The notes: generated by a model not told the origin, from the letters alone. Shown: positions 17,115 through 26,975, numbered from the stretch's first letter. The stretch is DNA of 64,000 nt from Dawidia soli (GCF_018598185.1 NZ_JAHESC010000041.1:1-64000); one strand, 5' to 3'. Made by a program: numbers and translations.

Positions 17115-19937
17115 ATGACATTACACGAAGCAATCGAGCGGGTTTTGATGGAATATGGACGACCAATGACAACTGGAGAAATTGTTCGTGCAATAAAAGA
17201 TAGGAATCTCTATGAAAGGGAGGATGCCGAAAATCTTTCGACTTTTCAGGTTTCGGCTAGGATAAGCAGTTACCCTGAGTTGTTTGATAGAATTGGCGAT
17301 GAAATCGTTATGCGCAATAGGTCTTCTGATTCCTTGTTGAGCCTGCTATTTCACATATCCGATAGGTTAAGACCCAAGACCATTTACAACCTTGATTTAG
17401 TCATAGGATATTTACTGTTTTATTTCCGAGCCTCTGGGAATTATCTGGGTGAAGAGTATTTTAGTGGCTATAGGTTCGATAGAAATATTGACTTCGCCCA
17501 TGGGTATAACGAACATTTGAAGTCAAAAATCCTCGATTCGATTAAAAGATTTACAAGGCATGTCAATTTTTTAGATTTGGATGAAGAGTTAATGTCAACA
17601 TTCAAGAAGTTATCGCACAACAATCTAATCGAGATTGTTGGCGAACTTCAATATTTTGATTTTGAATACAGTTCAATAAGCGAGAGCGAGTTTGCTGATA
17701 CTTTCAATAATTTTCTTAATTCCTTTTCAGGATGGGGACGCGATAGTGGAGAGTCCATCACACCAACAAACATTGCCAGGTTCATTTCTACAATTGTTCA
17801 TGTTGCTCCCTATGAGAATTTGTGCGACCCGTTTGCTGGAAACGGAGGACTAGCAAGCGAAATACTAAAGGGACATTCTGGATATGGGTGTGTATTTCAA
17901 GACATCAATCCGGTGAGTGTCATGCTGGGACGCATGAACTTGATCCTCCATGGGGTTAAGGAAGTCAGCTACCATATAGGTAACACACTTGATTTATTTT
18001 CTAATCATCTAAATGACAGGAAATTTGACTACGTGGTTACACATCCTCCATATGGAGTAAGATACCACCAACATGACTTCTATAAGCTTCCTCCTAATTT
18101 TTTACCTTCCAATTCGAGAGGCGAGAATGTGCATATTCAGCTAGCTGTTCATCTATTGGCTGATTATGGTAAGGCCGTAATACTGATACCTGATGGTTTC
18201 TTATTTACGAATGATAAAGGGTCAAAAGAAATCAAATATTGGCTACTTCATAACGATTGGATCGAAGCAGTTTATTCGCTGCCCGTTGGCAGCCTTAAAC
18301 CATACTCTGCAGCCAACACATCAATTCTTGTAATCAACAAAAATAAAACACCGCAGCAAGCTAGGCAGATTCTTTTCAAAGAAGTAAGTGAAAATGAATT
18401 AGAGTCAGGTCAAGTGCGCAACACCGGAATGGCGACACTGTTCGAGCCCTATGAATTCTATGATAACTCAAAGAGTAATCGAACGACAGTGATCGACTTG
18501 AATGAGGTTTTTGATAATGATCTCTTACTAAACGTCAACAGATACCTTGACAGGATTGAACTTGGGCCGGAATATCAACCCATCCACACTGTACTGGCAA
18601 ATCATTCAATTGGAGTTGCTGTACCAAAAAAGCATCTTGATTCGAAAGAGGGAATTCCTTACATAACAATTAAAGATCTATCAAGTTCCGATGAGGATTT
18701 CTTACTTCCCCAGGAAAGCATCACAACTTTCATCAATAAGATGTCAATAATTAAACCGCACTATATTGTGCGCGGAGGGGCAATATTAATTGCAAAAGTT
18801 GGCACTAAACTAAAACCAACATTATTTGCTGGGAGCTCCGCAGCGTTTAGTTCAAATATTATAGCGCTTTATCCGAATGAAGATTTGGTGATTAGCGAAT
18901 ATCTCATTACTCAATTCAATGAACCATATTTTCGACAACAGTTGAATCAAATAAGGGGCGGTGCAGTACAGGTTTTTGTTCGATTAGAAGACTTTCTTCG
19001 ACTGAAAATCAAAGTACCAACGCTCGAAAGCCAGGAGAAAGAACTTCTTCAAATTTTTAGGCTGCGGGAACATTCAATAAAATCCATTAAAGGAGAACGG
19101 GAGCAGGATGAAAAATCGGCACAGCGTGTCCTTTTCTCAGCTATTAAACATGAGTTTTCTAATCTGCATGTTGTTCTGTCCGGCGGTATTACCTCAATTA
19201 AGCTTTACCTTGATGGAAAAGCCAAGAGCGGAGGTATAGCTTGGGACGATAAAATTGTTAATCTTCCAGACTCTCGTACAATTCAACAGCTCATTTTCCA
19301 ACAAGAATTGGTTCTTCAGGAAATGGGGTCATTGTTTGATGACGTACAGGCGCTATTAGCGCTTGACCGATCACAACTAAGAAAGGAAAGAGTTGTTCTT
19401 AGATCATTTATTCAGGATCAGGTTGACCTAATGAAAGGTCAACTAAGAGATGTTGAAGTAACCGTTGGATTGACGGAGAAGTCGAGGAAGGACCGGCTCG
19501 TAGTGAACATTGATAAACCACTCTTCGCCAAGGTCATTAAGAATTTTTTAACGAACAGCGTCAAGCATGGATTCGCAAATACAACGTTTGATCAAAGATT
19601 GATTGCATTTGATGTTTCTGTTTCAGAGGATGAACTATCGGTGGAATTAACCATGATGAACAATGGCAACAAATTCCCAGATGGCTTTACGTTTGAAGAT
19701 TTTATCTCATTCGGGGTTAAAACGGGCAGTAATAAGGGTGCAGGCATTGGCGGTTTCCTGATAAATGAGGTGGTTAAATTTCACGATGGAACATTTGAAG
19801 AATTGAAATTTCCAGAGGGAGCAACTTTGTATATTGCAACCCACTCAGTTTCAACAGGTAAAGAAGCCAACGCTGTATTATCAAAGGCCTTCATTCCGGG
19901 CGTAGGATTTAAAATAAGGCTTCCATATAACGACTAA
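17115..19937 (+). CDS. fusion: HARE-HTH, N6-adenine methylase, target-recognition-like region and histidine kinase
   Basis: A 940-aa protein with an unusual order of domains. Residues 1-67 are a HARE/HB1-type winged helix (TLHEAIERVLMEYGRPMTTG, then EIVRAI). Residues about 205-470 are a type I/HsdM-like N6-adenine methylase: the SAM motif DPFAGNGG lies at 238-245, and motif IV is HPPYG at 310-314, with His where Asn, Asp or Ser is usual. Residues about 490-660 look like half an HsdS recognition unit (IPYITIKDLS, LIAKVGTKLKP, KIKVPTLESQEKEL). Residues 665-940 form a histidine kinase: phosphoacceptor-like H679 in KHEFSN, N-box NFLTNSVKHG (about 811-820) and G-box GAGIGGFLINEVV (about 875-887). 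The response regulator starts 1 bp after its stop, then hsdM. It probably marks or senses DNA and signals by phosphorylation. That is inference; I know no characterised protein of this form. Confidence 0.8.
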   Translation: MTLHEAIERVLMEYGRPMTTGEIVRAIKDRNLYEREDAENLSTFQVSARISSYPELFDRIGDEIVMRNRSSDSLLSLLFHISDRLRPKTIYNLDLVIGYLLFYFRASGNYLGEEYFSGYRFDRNIDFAHGYNEHLKSKILDSIKRFTRHVNFLDLDEELMSTFKKLSHNNLIEIVGELQYFDFEYSSISESEFADTFNNFLNSFSGWGRDSGESITPTNIARFISTIVHVAPYENLCDPFAGNGGLASEILKGHSGYGCVFQDINPVSVMLGRMNLILHGVKEVSYHIGNTLDLFSNHLNDRKFDYVVTHPPYGVRYHQHDFYKLPPNFLPSNSRGENVHIQLAVHLLADYGKAVILIPDGFLFTNDKGSKEIKYWLLHNDWIEAVYSLPVGSLKPYSAANTSILVINKNKTPQQARQILFKEVSENELESGQVRNTGMATLFEPYEFYDNSKSNRTTVIDLNEVFDNDLLLNVNRYLDRIELGPEYQPIHTVLANHSIGVAVPKKHLDSKEGIPYITIKDLSSSDEDFLLPQESITTFINKMSIIKPHYIVRGGAILIAKVGTKLKPTLFAGSSAAFSSNIIALYPNEDLVISEYLITQFNEPYFRQQLNQIRGGAVQVFVRLEDFLRLKIKVPTLESQEKELLQIFRLREHSIKSIKGEREQDEKSAQRVLFSAIKHEFSNLHVVLSGGITSIKLYLDGKAKSGGIAWDDKIVNLPDSRTIQQLIFQQELVLQEMGSLFDDVQALLALDRSQLRKERVVLRSFIQDQVDLMKGQLRDVEVTVGLTEKSRKDRLVVNIDKPLFAKVIKNFLTNSVKHGFANTTFDQRLIAFDVSVSEDELSVELTMMNNGNKFPDGFTFEDFISFGVKTGSNKGAGIGGFLINEVVKFHDGTFEELKFPEGATLYIATHSVSTGKEANAVLSKAFIPGVGFKIRLPYND

Positions 19938-19938
19938 C

Positions 19939-20862
19939 ATGATCAAGATTTTATTAAGTGATGACAACGAGGCATTCCGGACGTCCAGCCGGGAGATTGG
20001 AGCTGCGCTCGACTGTGACTTAAATTGTTATGATGACTGGGAAAGCGCCCAAGTAGAATTGGACACTAACTTTAATACATATCATGCTGTTGTTATAGAT
20101 GGCAAAGGGCGGTTACGTGATAGTTCGAAAGGGGAAGATCCCAGACACCTGCTGGAGGCAGTAATATGGTTACGCGAGCAGCGGGCAAAAGGAAGATTCG
20201 TGCCCGTTGTTGTTTATACCGGATTCCATCCAGACATTGAACCGGTAACGACTCTCAACGATCAAATTCTCAAAGTCTTTGATAAATCAAAAACGAAATT
20301 TGAGGATGTTCTTAAGTTTCTTAAAACGGAAGCCTCTAAACTCCCATCAGAAAGACTTAAAAATAGCTATCCAGCTGTATTTAACTTTTCTGCCAAGTAC
20401 TTCAATAAAGAGAAGCACGAGCTTTTAATTGAGCTGTTGGACGGATTAAATAATGGTCTTCATGACTTTGTCAGGAAGAAGACGACCTTAGACGCGCTTC
20501 GGTTACTAAATGAGGCCCTGGTTGACACCATTCCTCTACATTATTATAGCGCACCGTTTGAGCTGAGAACTTACATTGAAAAAATAAACCGAGAAAATCC
20601 ACCAAAGCGCCCAGCAAATATGGGTAATCGAACTGTCGCTATTGTGGATTTCTTTGTCGTTGATTTTAAAGCAAAAACTCATACTGAATTTCCCTCATAC
20701 TTAGTCAATACCATTAAAAATATTTACTACACGGCATCCACCTATGCTTCACACAATCCTGAAACAGTGGGTGCCGACTACCCTTCCTCTGAAATGATCT
20801 TGGGATTAGTATATTCCCATTTTGGATGTTATCATTGGTTCAACTCTATTATTACAGACTAA
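19939..20862 (+). CDS. response-regulator protein paired with the methylase-kinase
   Basis: A 307-aa protein. Residues 1-125 form a receiver-like domain: acidic pair D8-D9, phosphoacceptor D54 in VVIDGKG, a Thr in VVVYTG and a Lys in VFDKSK. About 180 C-terminal residues follow that are mostly helical and match no DNA-binding output domain I can name. The effector action is therefore unknown; it could bind the restriction enzyme, act as a toxin-like output, or be a scaffold. The gene sits 1 bp after the methylase-kinase and 1 bp before hsdM. Such close spacing suggests translation coupled to the restriction genes. Confidence 0.75.
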   Translation: MIKILLSDDNEAFRTSSREIGAALDCDLNCYDDWESAQVELDTNFNTYHAVVIDGKGRLRDSSKGEDPRHLLEAVIWLREQRAKGRFVPVVVYTGFHPDIEPVTTLNDQILKVFDKSKTKFEDVLKFLKTEASKLPSERLKNSYPAVFNFSAKYFNKEKHELLIELLDGLNNGLHDFVRKKTTLDALRLLNEALVDTIPLHYYSAPFELRTYIEKINRENPPKRPANMGNRTVAIVDFFVVDFKAKTHTEFPSYLVNTIKNIYYTASTYASHNPETVGADYPSSEMILGLVYSHFGCYHWFNSIITD

Positions 20863-20863
20863 C

Positions 20864-22399
20864 ATGCTAACAGGCGAACTACGTTCACAAATCGATAAAG
20901 TATGGGACACCTTCTGGTCGGGAGGTTTGGCCAACCCATTGCTGGTAATGGAACAAATTACCTACCTCCTTTTCATTAAAAGACTTGATGAGATTCAAAC
21001 GCTAAAAGAGAAGAAAGCTAATGATCTTGGCAAGCCCATTGAAGAACCCGTTTTTACAAAAAAACAGTATGAGCTAAGGTGGAGTAAGTTCAAGGACAAG
21101 GATGCCGAAACCATGTACCAACTCTTTACAAAAGATGAAGGTGTCTTTGCATTCATCCGTTCATTGGGTTCAAAATCGAATAGTACTTTTAGTCGCTACA
21201 TGAAGGGCGCTACGTTCATGATCCCAACGCCCCGCTTGCTTTCACTCGTCGTGGATTTGCTCAATAAGATCGACATGAGCAACCGCGACACGAAAGGAGA
21301 TGTGTATGAGTATCTTTTGAGTAAGATCGCAAGTGCAGGGCAGAACGGACAATTCCGCACGCCACGTCACATCATCAAATTGATGGTAGCGATGATGGAG
21401 CCGTCACTCGATGACATTGTCTGCGACCCCAGCGCGGGTTCATGCGGGTTTCTGGTAACAGCGAGCGAATACGTTCGCGAAAAGCAAACTAAAGATTTGC
21501 TGAAGACGGAAAACAAAAGACATTTTGAGAACAAGATGTTCATGGGTATGGAGTTCGACCCAACGATGTTGCGTATTGGTGCCATGAACATGATGCTGCA
21601 CGGCATAGAGGGCGTTCAATTGAAAGATGTGGATGCGTTAAGCCAGGCGAATGCCGGGTTCTTTGATGCCTGTACGCTTGTGCTTGCTAACCCGCCATTC
21701 AAAGGAAGCCTCGATGAAGATGTGATCTACGCCGAGCTGACGAAAACAGTGAAGACCAAGAAGACCGAGTTGCTGTTCCTGGCATTAATGCTACGTGGAC
21801 TAAAAAGTGGTGGACGCGCTGCCGTGATAGTGCCCGATGGCGTACTCTTTGGAAGTAACAAAGCCAATGTAGATCTGCGGAAAGAAATTGTCGAACGCCA
21901 TCATTTACAAGCGGTGATCTCGATGCCGAGTGGAGTTTTCAGACCTTATGCTGGAGTGAGTACCGCTATCCTGATATTCACGAAGACTGGCAACGGAGGA
22001 ACCAAAGATGTGTGGTTCTACGAAATGAAAACTGATGGCTACTCACTCGATGACAAGCGTACGCCTCAGGCACCCGAGTTTGAAACATTCAAACAATTAG
22101 AGGACAATACAGAGATGAATGACACTGATCTGCCACACATTTTGCACATCTGGAAAAATCTAAAAGCACATCACAAAATGCTGGATAAACTTCCCGAAAA
22201 GGGCAGGAATACGAAAAGCTTTTTTGTTACTAAGGACGAGATAGCTCAAAATAGATATGATTTAAGCATGAATCGATATCGAGTCATCGATCATGTGGAG
22301 GTAAAGTATGATAAGCCAACGAACATCATTAAAGCAATTCGCAAACTCGACGAACAACGAAGTAAAGAATTGTTACAACTTGAACTGCTGTTGAAATGA
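20864..22399 (+). CDS. hsdM: type I restriction-modification methylase subunit M
   Basis: N6-adenine DNA methyltransferase of a type I restriction system, which forms M2S with HsdS and joins HsdR. The product is 511 aa from the ATG at 20864, where the typical start MLTGELRSQIDKVWDTFW begins; the open frame reaches 14 codons further up into the response-regulator gene. An HsdM N-terminal helical bundle (1-140) precedes SNRDTKGDVYEYLLSKIA and FRTPRHIIKLMV, the SAM motif DPSAGSCGF at 188-196 and the catalytic NPPF at 276-279. All key residues are present, unlike the odd motif IV of the neighbouring methylase-kinase. The stop overlaps the hsdS start by 4 bp. Confidence 0.96.
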   Translation: MLTGELRSQIDKVWDTFWSGGLANPLLVMEQITYLLFIKRLDEIQTLKEKKANDLGKPIEEPVFTKKQYELRWSKFKDKDAETMYQLFTKDEGVFAFIRSLGSKSNSTFSRYMKGATFMIPTPRLLSLVVDLLNKIDMSNRDTKGDVYEYLLSKIASAGQNGQFRTPRHIIKLMVAMMEPSLDDIVCDPSAGSCGFLVTASEYVREKQTKDLLKTENKRHFENKMFMGMEFDPTMLRIGAMNMMLHGIEGVQLKDVDALSQANAGFFDACTLVLANPPFKGSLDEDVIYAELTKTVKTKKTELLFLALMLRGLKSGGRAAVIVPDGVLFGSNKANVDLRKEIVERHHLQAVISMPSGVFRPYAGVSTAILIFTKTGNGGTKDVWFYEMKTDGYSLDDKRTPQAPEFETFKQLEDNTEMNDTDLPHILHIWKNLKAHHKMLDKLPEKGRNTKSFFVTKDEIAQNRYDLSMNRYRVIDHVEVKYDKPTNIIKAIRKLDEQRSKELLQLELLLK

Positions 22400-23556
22400 A
22401 TTGGAAACTCACTTCTTTGTCATCAGTAGCAGAAATAATTTCCGGGCAATCGCCCGAATCGAAGTATTACAATACTTCTGGTGAAGGAATGCCGTTCTTT
22501 CAAGGCAAGGCAGACTTTAATGACACCCATCCTACAGTACGTTACTATACAAATAAGGCAACTAAGATTGCAATTCCAAATGACATTTTGCTGTCAGTTA
22601 GGGCCCCAGTAGGACCAACTAATATCTGCAATATTGAATCGTGTATTGGAAGAGGGCTCGCAGCAATTAGACCTGGAAAAGAATTACATTTCAAATATGC
22701 CTACTATTTTTTTAAATCTATAGAAGAAAAATTAGCAGCATTGGGAAATGGCTCTACTTTTTCCGCAATAACTAGCGGTGTTGTTCGAGATATTCAGATT
22801 CCTGTACCTTCTTTAACTATTCAAAAAAAGATTACCAACATACTTGATGCGGCCGATCGCCTTTGTCATAAGGATAAACTGCTCCTTGAGCATTACGACC
22901 AACTATCCCAAAGTATCTTTCATGACATGTTTGGTAATATCACAATAAATGAACGGAACTGGCCATTAAAGAAATCTGAGGACTATCTGACCAAACTAAC
23001 AGTTGGAGTGGTGGTAAAACCCGCATCATATTATACCGAAAAGGGTGTCATTGCATTACGGTCATTGAATATTAAACCCAATAGAATTGATCTTGGAAAT
23101 TTAGCCTATTTTTCCAAGGAGGATAACGAGAAGCTACTTTCAAAATCAATTCTACGTGAGGGTGATGTTGTTTTTGTGAGGACAGGGATTCCTGGAACTG
23201 CTGCTGTTATTCCAAAAGAGCTTGATGGTTGCAATTGTATAGATTTAATCATATCTCGGCCCAAAGACAATGTAATCCATCCAATCTATTTAGCATACTT
23301 GTTCAATTCTGAAGAGGGTAAAATGATTGTCTCATCAAAAAAAGTTGGTGGAATTCAAAAACATTTCAATATTGGTGAATTCAGAAAACTTAAAATTCCG
23401 ATACCAGATTTCAATCTTCAAAAAAAATTTGCTCAGATTATGAAGGTTATTCATTTGGAAAAGAGCCTAGCTGCGCACTCCTCAATTAAATCCGGGGAAC
23501 TTTTTCAGAATCTTCTCCAACAAGTCTTCAAAGGTGAATTTGTAAAAGAACACTAA
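22396..23556 (+). CDS. hsdS: type I restriction specificity subunit S
   Basis: A 386-aa specificity subunit with two target-recognition domains. TRD1 (about 1-150) starts with WKLTSLSSVAEIISGQSPES and ends with a conserved region around IQKKITNILDAADRL. TRD2 (about 190-340) begins near KSEDYLTKLTVGVVVKP and ends with LQKKFAQIMKVIHLEKSL. The two helical conserved regions act as spacers that set the distance between the half-sites of the recognition sequence. The start codon lies within the end of hsdM (ATGA overlap). The length is normal for the family. The recognised sequence cannot be predicted from this. Confidence 0.95.
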   Translation: MNWKLTSLSSVAEIISGQSPESKYYNTSGEGMPFFQGKADFNDTHPTVRYYTNKATKIAIPNDILLSVRAPVGPTNICNIESCIGRGLAAIRPGKELHFKYAYYFFKSIEEKLAALGNGSTFSAITSGVVRDIQIPVPSLTIQKKITNILDAADRLCHKDKLLLEHYDQLSQSIFHDMFGNITINERNWPLKKSEDYLTKLTVGVVVKPASYYTEKGVIALRSLNIKPNRIDLGNLAYFSKEDNEKLLSKSILREGDVVFVRTGIPGTAAVIPKELDGCNCIDLIISRPKDNVIHPIYLAYLFNSEEGKMIVSSKKVGGIQKHFNIGEFRKLKIPIPDFNLQKKFAQIMKVIHLEKSLAAHSSIKSGELFQNLLQQVFKGEFVKEH

Positions 23557-23562
23557 ACTCTT

Positions 23563-23593
23563 ATCTTGGTAAGATGTAGCTAACCCTTGGTTA
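23563..23593. promoter_or_regulatory. two adjacent small dyads between hsdS and hsdR
   Basis: The 41-base gap holds ATCTT-GGT-AAGAT (23563-23575) and TAACC-CTT-GGTTA (23581-23593), both perfect with 3-base loops. The second ends 4 bases before the hsdR ATG. They could form small hairpins that slow hsdR translation, so that methylation is set up before restriction. This is suggestive only. Confidence 0.35.
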
Positions 23594-23597
23594 ACAG

Positions 23598-26500
23598 ATG
23601 GCCTCTAATTTCTCATTCTTCCAACAGGATTTCCCTGGTCTTTACGAACTCTGCACTGAAGCAGAGAAGGTTGCCATTAGTCAGGCCGATGTGTCGCTTA
23701 TTTTGTCGCGCAAATGCCTGGAGGCAATGGTGAAGTCGGTTTATAAAATAGAAAACCTGGCATACCCTGCTCTGCGTGATGAAAAAGCGAAGCCAACACT
23801 TGGCGTACTCCTTTTCAATGGGAGCTTTCTCAATCATACCCAACTAGCTCGATACATTATTACCGACAGTTATGGCAAAAGACACAATACCGGTCTCATG
23901 CAAAGTGCAGACATCGTGTTACATGCAGGTAACGATACCATTCATTTGGATCATGATTTCGACCCACGACAAAGCATAGGCAAATCAAAGTCAAATAAGG
24001 CCAAAGTCATTTTGCGTAACTTACACAATGTGGCCACTTGGTTTTACTATCGATATGCCGGTGCTGATGGTCAGCAAGTGAATGCCTTTGATCCCACGCT
24101 TGTCAAACCCGTTAGCCCCACTGTGCCAGTTGCCGAACTTGAGAAGCTTGATCTTGACAACCTCAAGGTTCGCAAGTCCAACAAAGAGCTTAAAAAGCAG
24201 TTGCTCTCCAGCAAGCCTCATGTGTTGGTCATTGACGAAAAGCAAACACGCAAAGACTATATTGATCTTGCATTGATGGATGCCGGTTGGGATCTGGATG
24301 CCGCCAATGTAAAAGAGTATCCGCTTGTCAGCGGCAAACGCGCAGATTATGTGCTGTGGGGTGATGACGGTAAACCACTTGCTGTTGTAGAAGCCAAGCG
24401 CACCATGCATGATCCTCAAGTTGGCCAAGGCCAGGCCGAAGGGTATGCTAATGAACTGGAGCAGCAATTCGGCCAGCGCCCGGTTATTTTCTTCACCAAT
24501 GGTTTAACCATCTGGTTGTGGGATGATCACCCTTCGTTGACCTACGTGCCACGGCCCGTGCAAGGGTTTTATCGAAGAGAAGAACTTGAACGCCTGATAA
24601 GTCGCAGGGAGCGAAAGCCGTTGCTGATCTCGAATATCAACAACACCATCATCGACCGGCTCTACCAGACCAAAGCACTCGAGAGTATTGCCGAGGCATT
24701 TTCGAAAGAGAAAACTAGAGCAGCATTGTTAGTGATGGCTACCGGGTCAGGTAAAACACGTACAGCCGCTGCGCTGGCAGATTTCCTCAGCAAAGCACAT
24801 TGGGTGAAGAACGTTTTGTTCCTTGCCGATCGAGACTTCCTTGTAACGCAAGCCAAGGCAGACTTTACACAGTATCTCACCGAATATTCATTAAGTGATC
24901 TGCGCGATGATAAGGACCCATTGCGAAGTCGTATAGTATTCTCAACCTATCAAACACTACATAACGTGATTGATGGTGCGAGAGAAAAAGATGGCAGCCG
25001 CACTCTCGGTCCTGGTTTTTTCGATCTGATTGTATTTGATGAAATCCACCGTAGCGTGTACAACAAATACAAAGCGATCTTTTATTATTTCGATGGATTC
25101 AAAGTTGGGTTGACTGCGACACCAAAAAAAGATAAAGACAAAAATACCTATCGGATTTTTGGCCTTGAAGATAAAGATCCGACCTACTCATTCGAGTTAG
25201 AAGATGGCGTTGCTCTTGGAGTTTTGAAGCCATTCAAGCGAGTTCCGGTTCAAACAAAGTTTTATTCGGAAGGCATTACATATAAAGACCTGAAGAATGA
25301 TGAGGAGAAGGCGCACTATGAGGAGAAGTTTACTGATCCTGACACGGGAGAAATACCTGATGCCGTTGCAGCCTCTCAGGTTCATCAATGGATCATGAAT
25401 AAAGATACCGTTCGCATGATTCTTGAAAAATTGATGGAAAAGGGATTACGCGTGGCTGGTGGTCAACGTATTGGAAAGACGATCATTTTTGTAAGCAGGC
25501 GTGAACATGCGCTGTTTATGATGGATGTCTTCAATGAGATGGAGCCTAAAGATGGCGGAAAATTGCTACGTGTAATTGATGGGAAAGATAAATCACGCTA
25601 TGATGATTTCCGCACCGCAGAGAAGCTTCCACAGATTGCCATAACCGAAGACTTGTTGGAAACCGGGGTCAATATTCCGGAGATTGTAAATTTAGTTTTC
25701 TGTAAACCAGTGCGTTCATACACTAAGTTCTGGCAGATGTTGGGACGCGGTACCAGGCCAGTTAAAGACCTTTTTGGCCCGGGTCTTGATAAACACCATT
25801 TTCTGGTATTTGATTGGTGTCATAATTTTGAATTCTTCGATGAAAATCCGGAAATAGATAGCAGCAGTAGAAACAAAACGTTAGGTGAGCGCTATTTCAA
25901 TAGCAGACTGAAGTTGGGGCGAGCTCTTATTGAACAAAAGGAAAATTCCCTCCATCAATTAGGATGCATATTAGTGGATGAGCTTCAAAGCGAGGTAAGA
26001 ACCCTCGATATTAAAAGTTATGCAGTAAAAGCTGAACTCTCATATGTCGAGAAATACAAGAGCATTGAGAATTGGTATGCTCTTGCCAAGCCTGCGGTAC
26101 GCGACATTATCGAACACATCAGTCCATTGGTGAGACAAACCACAGAGGCGGACAATGAAGAAGATGCACTCCGTTTCGACACTAACGTGATGACTTTGCA
26201 AGAGCAACTGTTGACCAAAGATCCGGAGCAGGAATTGAGCACAACGCGGATTAAGCGAATTGCAGAAGGATTATTAAAAAAACGAACAATGCCATCTGTT
26301 CTTCAGAAAGAACCGTTGATTCGTTCTCTTTTAAAGGATGAATACTGGGCAAATGTCACTCTACCTCAGTTGGAAGAAGTTCGTAAGGAACTACGGGATC
26401 TTGTCCGCCATGTTGATAAAGAATATCGTACTGTCATTTACACCAACTTCACGGATACGTTTACGGGGAATCTTGCCGAGGAAGAAGTCCAAACCTATGC

Positions 26501-26975
26501 CAGCTTTACGTCAGCTGATTACAAACGAAGAATGGAGAGTTTGATCTATCAACACAAAAATGATCTCGTTATTCAAAAGATAAGAACTGCTCAACCGATC
26601 ACTGTTGATGAAGCGAACAGACTTAGCGACATTTTTTTTGCAGAGAGCAGGATACAGGACAAAGAAGCATATTTGAAAGCATTGGATGGCAAACCTTTGA
26701 CAGAACTCATCAGGCGCTCACTCGGTCTCGATCAGGGAGCCGCCAATGAAATTTTCAATTCTTTCGCAAAAACTCATAATGCCACGACAGAGCAATTTTC
26801 CGTACTCGAACTCTTGATTAATTCCTACATCTCAAACGGAATCGTTGAAAAGGATATGTTATATGAGTCGCCATTTATCGATGACGGCAAGGGACTGGAC
26901 AACTTTCCGGACAAAGACCGGAAGGAACTTCTTCAGCTTATCGACCGGATAAACCAAAGCATACAGGTAGCATAA
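23598..26975 (+). CDS. hsdR: type I restriction endonuclease subunit R
   Basis: The ATP-driven translocase and nuclease of the type I system, 1125 aa. It starts with a DUF4145-like region (about 10-135). A nuclease domain at about 215-300 has D250 in ADYVLW and E265-x-K267 in AVVEAKR. SF2 motor motifs are MATGSGKT (380-387) for ATP binding and DEIHR (481-485), with VGLTATPK following. Helicase C-terminal motifs include ITEDLLETGVNIPE and QMLGRGTRP. A C-terminal helical region (about 800-1120) should bind the M2S complex, as in the EcoEI-like group. Nothing is missing, so the set hsdM-hsdS-hsdR looks functional. The end is followed by a 124-base gap holding a short hairpin and the CBASS-side dyad. 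Confidence 0.96.
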   Translation: MASNFSFFQQDFPGLYELCTEAEKVAISQADVSLILSRKCLEAMVKSVYKIENLAYPALRDEKAKPTLGVLLFNGSFLNHTQLARYIITDSYGKRHNTGLMQSADIVLHAGNDTIHLDHDFDPRQSIGKSKSNKAKVILRNLHNVATWFYYRYAGADGQQVNAFDPTLVKPVSPTVPVAELEKLDLDNLKVRKSNKELKKQLLSSKPHVLVIDEKQTRKDYIDLALMDAGWDLDAANVKEYPLVSGKRADYVLWGDDGKPLAVVEAKRTMHDPQVGQGQAEGYANELEQQFGQRPVIFFTNGLTIWLWDDHPSLTYVPRPVQGFYRREELERLISRRERKPLLISNINNTIIDRLYQTKALESIAEAFSKEKTRAALLVMATGSGKTRTAAALADFLSKAHWVKNVLFLADRDFLVTQAKADFTQYLTEYSLSDLRDDKDPLRSRIVFSTYQTLHNVIDGAREKDGSRTLGPGFFDLIVFDEIHRSVYNKYKAIFYYFDGFKVGLTATPKKDKDKNTYRIFGLEDKDPTYSFELEDGVALGVLKPFKRVPVQTKFYSEGITYKDLKNDEEKAHYEEKFTDPDTGEIPDAVAASQVHQWIMNKDTVRMILEKLMEKGLRVAGGQRIGKTIIFVSRREHALFMMDVFNEMEPKDGGKLLRVIDGKDKSRYDDFRTAEKLPQIAITEDLLETGVNIPEIVNLVFCKPVRSYTKFWQMLGRGTRPVKDLFGPGLDKHHFLVFDWCHNFEFFDENPEIDSSSRNKTLGERYFNSRLKLGRALIEQKENSLHQLGCILVDELQSEVRTLDIKSYAVKAELSYVEKYKSIENWYALAKPAVRDIIEHISPLVRQTTEADNEEDALRFDTNVMTLQEQLLTKDPEQELSTTRIKRIAEGLLKKRTMPSVLQKEPLIRSLLKDEYWANVTLPQLEEVRKELRDLVRHVDKEYRTVIYTNFTDTFTGNLAEEEVQTYASFTSADYKRRMESLIYQHKNDLVIQKIRTAQPITVDEANRLSDIFFAESRIQDKEAYLKALDGKPLTELIRRSLGLDQGAANEIFNSFAKTHNATTEQFSVLELLINSYISNGIVEKDMLYESPFIDDGKGLDNFPDKDRKELLQLIDRINQSIQVA

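Noticed and set aside
17115-20862. BREX, DISARM or Detocs assignment for the methylase-kinase module
   Set aside because: No PglZ, BrxC, DrmA/B or PNP-type effector is present; only single domains are shared with those systems.
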